Source: Massilia sp. BSC265
Lineage (GTDB): Bacteria > Pseudomonadota > Gammaproteobacteria > Burkholderiales > Burkholderiaceae_D
Assembly (NCBI RefSeq): GCF_000740675.1
Contig: NZ_JPXI01000030.1
Coordinates: 124,001 to 188,000 of the forward strand
Direction of reading: 5' to 3'
DNA length: 64,000 bases
Shown: piece after piece, positions 61,430-64,000 of the stretch
How the letters are laid out: the number at the start of each line of letters is the position of its first letter
How positions within the stretch are numbered: position 1 is the stretch's first letter
Translations under genes and position numbers: made by a program
Notes under the pieces: generated by a model
Database searches by the model: none
What the model saw: the letters and a program-made list of their open reading frames with translations, nothing else
Told to the model about the DNA's origin: nothing

Positions 61430-61557
61430 GTAGCGTGGGCGGGTCTCCCGCCCACGCGGTGGTAGCCACCATCTGATGAGTCGCGGCCGTGCCGGCGCTG
61501 GTTGAACGCGTGGGGTGATTTGGTCCAGTGGACCAAATCACAAGCCGCCCACCCTAC
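61430..61557. repeat. Dispersed palindromic repeat, copy R6 (long subtype)
   Basis: 128 bp, same length as R3. Left arm GTAGCGTGGGCGGG / CCCGCCCACGCGGT; right arm GCCGCCCACCCTAC. The internal hairpin GTGATTTGGTCC-AGT-GGACCAAATCAC is a perfect 12-bp stem; the R3 stem differs in sequence but still pairs. It fills the gap between the converging proC and S8 genes. Confidence 0.9.
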
Positions 61558-61570
61558 AAACCCCGCTATC

Positions 61571-63778
61571 TCATTTGCGGCCGATGGTCAGCTGCTTGAC
61601 CGCCTGCTGCTCGCCATCGTCGACCGCACGCACTTCCACGGTCCACGGGCCCTTGCCCGACATCGACAGCGCCTTGGTGAACACCAGCGCATCGCCCTGC
61701 TGGACGAAGGCCGACCTGTCGAAGGTATGGATCACCTTGCCGGTACTGGTGAGGACCCGCACGCCTGCTTCGCTCACGCTGGCCACGCCATTGCCGTCGG
61801 CGACCGTGGCTTTGATCGTCACCGGCTGGTCGCCGCTGACCTTGGTCGCGCTGGCGCTCAGTTCGGCGGTCGGCGGGACGTTGTTCGGCACCGTCACGGC
61901 GTACTTGCCCGTGTAGGCGGTGGAGAGCAGGTTGACGCGCCCGTCGACCCGCACATGCCATTCGCCGGCGGCCGGGAATTTCACATCGACCGAGCGGTAG
62001 TTCTGCACCGTCGTCAGGCCGGCCGACTGCGCCGCGAAGCCGGTGCCGGTGCTCGGGTCCACGCCCGGGGCGTACAGGCTGATGTAGAGGTTTTCCCCCT
62101 CCAGATCCCATTTGGCGTCAGCGAACAGCTTCTGCGCGCCCGGCTCGACCGTGATCTTGTGCAGGCCGTAGCCCGTGTTGGTCTGGAACGAGTTCAGCGT
62201 CGCCGTCCCGGAATAGCTGCCATCGATGACGCGCACCGGGCCGGGATTGTATTTCACCAGGTCGCCGGACGTGACCGCGGTCGGGATGGCGCCGGCATTG
62301 ACCGCGTCCACCGCCTTGCGGGCGTCGACGAAGCCGGCGCCGGCGTCGTGGGTGTCGTAGCCGGCCATGACCTCCTTGTTGGCGGTGACTTCGAGCAGGC
62401 GGATGACGTCGAGCGGCGACAGACGCGGACCGCCCCGCTTGTCCTGGGCCTGGTGCACCAGGGCCGCCATGCCGCTCACCATCGGGGTGGCCATCGAGGT
62501 GCCCGAGGCCGCGCCGTAGTTGGTGCCGCTGGCGGTCATCGGGTGCAGCGGGTTCTGGCTTGATACGATGTTCTCGCCCGGCGCCACGATGGCCGGACGG
62601 TCGACGCCGAGCGGACGGGCGACGTGGTCCCAGGCCGCCTGTTCCTCGGCGCTGGCGGCCAGGAAGACTTTCAGGTTGGCCAGCGCCAGTTCGCGGTCGT
62701 GGTTGCCGTCCGGGCGGCCGCGCGACGAGAAGCCGGTCACGCCATGGGCCTTGTTGGTGGCGCCGATGCCCAGCGCATACGGCGCGTTCGAATACGGGTT
62801 CATCGTATTCGGGCCGGCGCCGTCGTTGCCGGCCGCGAAGACCGACAGGATGCCCTGTTCGAAGGCCAGGCGCGAGGCGACGTTGGTCGCCTGGTTCGGA
62901 TTGAACGGCCCGTAGCTCGAGCTGCCCCAGGAGTTGCTGAGCACGCGGATGTCGGCCACGCCGTCGCGCTTGCTGGCGATGACATGGTCGTAGGCTTCCA
63001 GCGTGAAAGGCAGGTTGATGCCGGCGCTGGCGCCGTAGCTGATGATGTTCGCCTTGGGCGCCATGCCGCGCAGGTTGCCGTCGGAGTCGACGCCGGTGCC
63101 GGCGATGGTGCCGATGCAGTGGGTGCCGTGGCCGTACTCGTCGGTATTCCAGTGGGTGCCAAGACCGCCGACGTGGCGTTCGACGATCGAGGTTTCGACG
63201 TCGATCCCGTTCGGGGTCAGCGAGATGTAGACCTGGGTTGGATCGTTGCCGAGCACGCCCGCCACCTCGTAGTTCTTCTTCACGTTGCCCAGGTCCGGGT
63301 GCAGACCGTCGGCGCCGGTGTCGATGACCGCCACGGTCACGTCCGAACCGTCCAGGCCGAGCACGCGCTGCACTTCCTCGGCCTTGGTCATCGCGCGGCC
63401 TTCGGCATTGAACAGGCGCTGGGTGCGGCTCGGCTCGATGAAGCGGGTTTCGCCCCAGCCGGCCACCTTGCTGATCTCGTCCCTGGTGAGCAGCATGCGC
63501 GCCATCGGCAGGACTTTATAGGTCTTGAATTTGCGCCCGAGGACGGACAGGCGCTGCGCGCTTTCCTTCTTGTCGAACACGACGATGACGTCGTAATAGA
63601 CGTTGGCGAGCTGCTTGTTGAGCTCTTCGGCAAACAGCCTGTCGATTTTCGCCGCCACGGGGACGGCGGATGTGCCGGGCAGGATGCCGGTAATGGCTGC
63701 GTGGGCAACCGGGCCTTCTGCGCCCAGTGCCATGACGAGTGCTGCGACGAGTGTGAAACGACGACGGGATGTACTCAC
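61571..63778 (-). CDS. Secreted S8 serine peptidase with C-terminal Ig/P-like domains
   Basis: 735 residues from GTG 63778, which is six bases after AGAGGAG; an ATG at 63835 would add 19 residues without a good site. Signal peptide about 1-27. A short propeptide (about 30-125) is followed by the S8 domain: Asp 153 (AVIDTGADG), His 217 (GHGTHCIGT) and Ser 428 (GTSMATPMVSG). After about residue 520 come beta-rich domains (GWHVRVDG-type and a PKD/Ig-like end, PPTAELSASATKVSGDQPVTI). It differs from the first S8 enzyme in lacking the PA insert. Confidence 0.93.
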   Translation of the reverse strand: MSTSRRRFTLVAALVMALGAEGPVAHAAITGILPGTSAVPVAAKIDRLFAEELNKQLANVYYDVIVVFDKKESAQRLSVLGRKFKTYKVLPMARMLLTRDEISKVAGWGETRFIEPSRTQRLFNAEGRAMTKAEEVQRVLGLDGSDVTVAVIDTGADGLHPDLGNVKKNYEVAGVLGNDPTQVYISLTPNGIDVETSIVERHVGGLGTHWNTDEYGHGTHCIGTIAGTGVDSDGNLRGMAPKANIISYGASAGINLPFTLEAYDHVIASKRDGVADIRVLSNSWGSSSYGPFNPNQATNVASRLAFEQGILSVFAAGNDGAGPNTMNPYSNAPYALGIGATNKAHGVTGFSSRGRPDGNHDRELALANLKVFLAASAEEQAAWDHVARPLGVDRPAIVAPGENIVSSQNPLHPMTASGTNYGAASGTSMATPMVSGMAALVHQAQDKRGGPRLSPLDVIRLLEVTANKEVMAGYDTHDAGAGFVDARKAVDAVNAGAIPTAVTSGDLVKYNPGPVRVIDGSYSGTATLNSFQTNTGYGLHKITVEPGAQKLFADAKWDLEGENLYISLYAPGVDPSTGTGFAAQSAGLTTVQNYRSVDVKFPAAGEWHVRVDGRVNLLSTAYTGKYAVTVPNNVPPTAELSASATKVSGDQPVTIKATVADGNGVASVSEAGVRVLTSTGKVIHTFDRSAFVQQGDALVFTKALSMSGKGPWTVEVRAVDDGEQQAVKQLTIGRK

Positions 63779-64000
63779 GTATTGCTCCTCTTGTTCTGTT
63801 GTTGGTCTCCAAGTGCTTCCGGTGAAACACGGCATGTCCGTGTGCCGCCTGCTGAGTATTCCGCTGGAAATGTCAATCCGTCAAAGGTGTATGCATACGT
63901 TTGTAAATATTTTTGCGAAGCGTGCATAACTGTTGTGTTTGCGCCAAGATTGAATCGTGCGCAGCCGGCTTTGTGCTAGTTATGGATGATTTTCCCGGCA
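63779..64000 (-). promoter_or_regulatory. Upstream region of the second S8 peptidase
   Basis: 222 bases to the window end, AT-rich near 63885-63925. GTATGCATAC, a perfect 10-bp palindrome, is at 63889-63898, about 112 bases before the start codon, matching TATGCATA at about 110 bases before the first S8 gene. I see no other gene here. Confidence 0.45.

Overview
This window is about 64 kb of GC-rich chromosome (by eye mid-60s % GC) with dense, short-spaced genes. The gene content and order fit a betaproteobacterium of the Oxalobacteraceae, most likely Massilia or a close relative. Pointers are polA next to a DUF2782 gene, thrB and a BPSS1780-like membrane protein; xseB-ispA-dxs; pilT/pilU beside yggS-proC; and extracellular polymer degradation (pectinase, GH97, S8 peptidases, a PEP-CTERM protein). 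This placement is inferred from reading proteins, not from a search. No rRNA, tRNA, CRISPR array, insertion sequence or prophage was seen.

Layout. 1-3025: thiamine operon thiC(partial)-thiS-thiG-thiD-thiE. 3061-6318: small unknown gene, anchored HExxH protein, M28 lipoprotein peptidase, GNAT. 6367-13314: S8 peptidase (minus), class III alcohol dehydrogenase frmA, an orphan M56/BlaR-like sensor behind a perfect palindrome, SRPBCC, GFA and hemerythrin proteins. 13472-21183: uvrD-type helicase, BPSS1780-like protein, thrB, DUF2782 and polA. 21226-24012: aldo/keto reductase, and a WYL regulator divergent from a GST. 24041-28590: a pectin locus with a GntR/FadR-type site, a PEP-CTERM protein and a 1184-residue pectate lyase/pectin methylesterase fusion. 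28629-32034: ABM protein, udk, DUF4382 lipoprotein, dienelactone hydrolase. 32170-36029: zinc locus with a ZIP transporter, a Fur-family palindrome, a His-rich ZnuD-like receptor, a MerC-like protein and a Zur-like repressor. 36036-39552: coiled-coil protein, sulfurtransferase, EamA exporter and Rieske oxygenase, apparently one transcript with the repressor at its end. 39889-42887: xseB-ispA-dxs. 42999-48099: 2OG oxygenase, cobalamin adenosyltransferase, glcDEF. 48210-54869: two small genes, GH97, glutathione peroxidase, a TonB-type receptor and a pentapeptide-repeat gene that may be frameshifted. 55023-59810: chemoreceptor, CheW, a structured intergenic region and pilU/pilT. 59890-63778: yggS, proC and a second S8 peptidase.

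A dispersed palindromic repeat links the window. There are six copies of about 104-128 bp. Five sit in gaps between converging genes and one lies inside the thiamine operon. They fall into two subtypes, and the longer subtype carries an internal hairpin whose two copies differ by paired changes. Two genes take their stop codon from a repeat end.

I did not find a clearly new defence or biosynthetic system. The observations most worth following are the repeat family, the structured AT-rich gap between cheW and pilU (possible small RNA), the pectin fusion enzyme with its putative hexuronate-type operator, the compact zinc regulon, and the M56 sensor that lacks an adjacent BlaI repressor.
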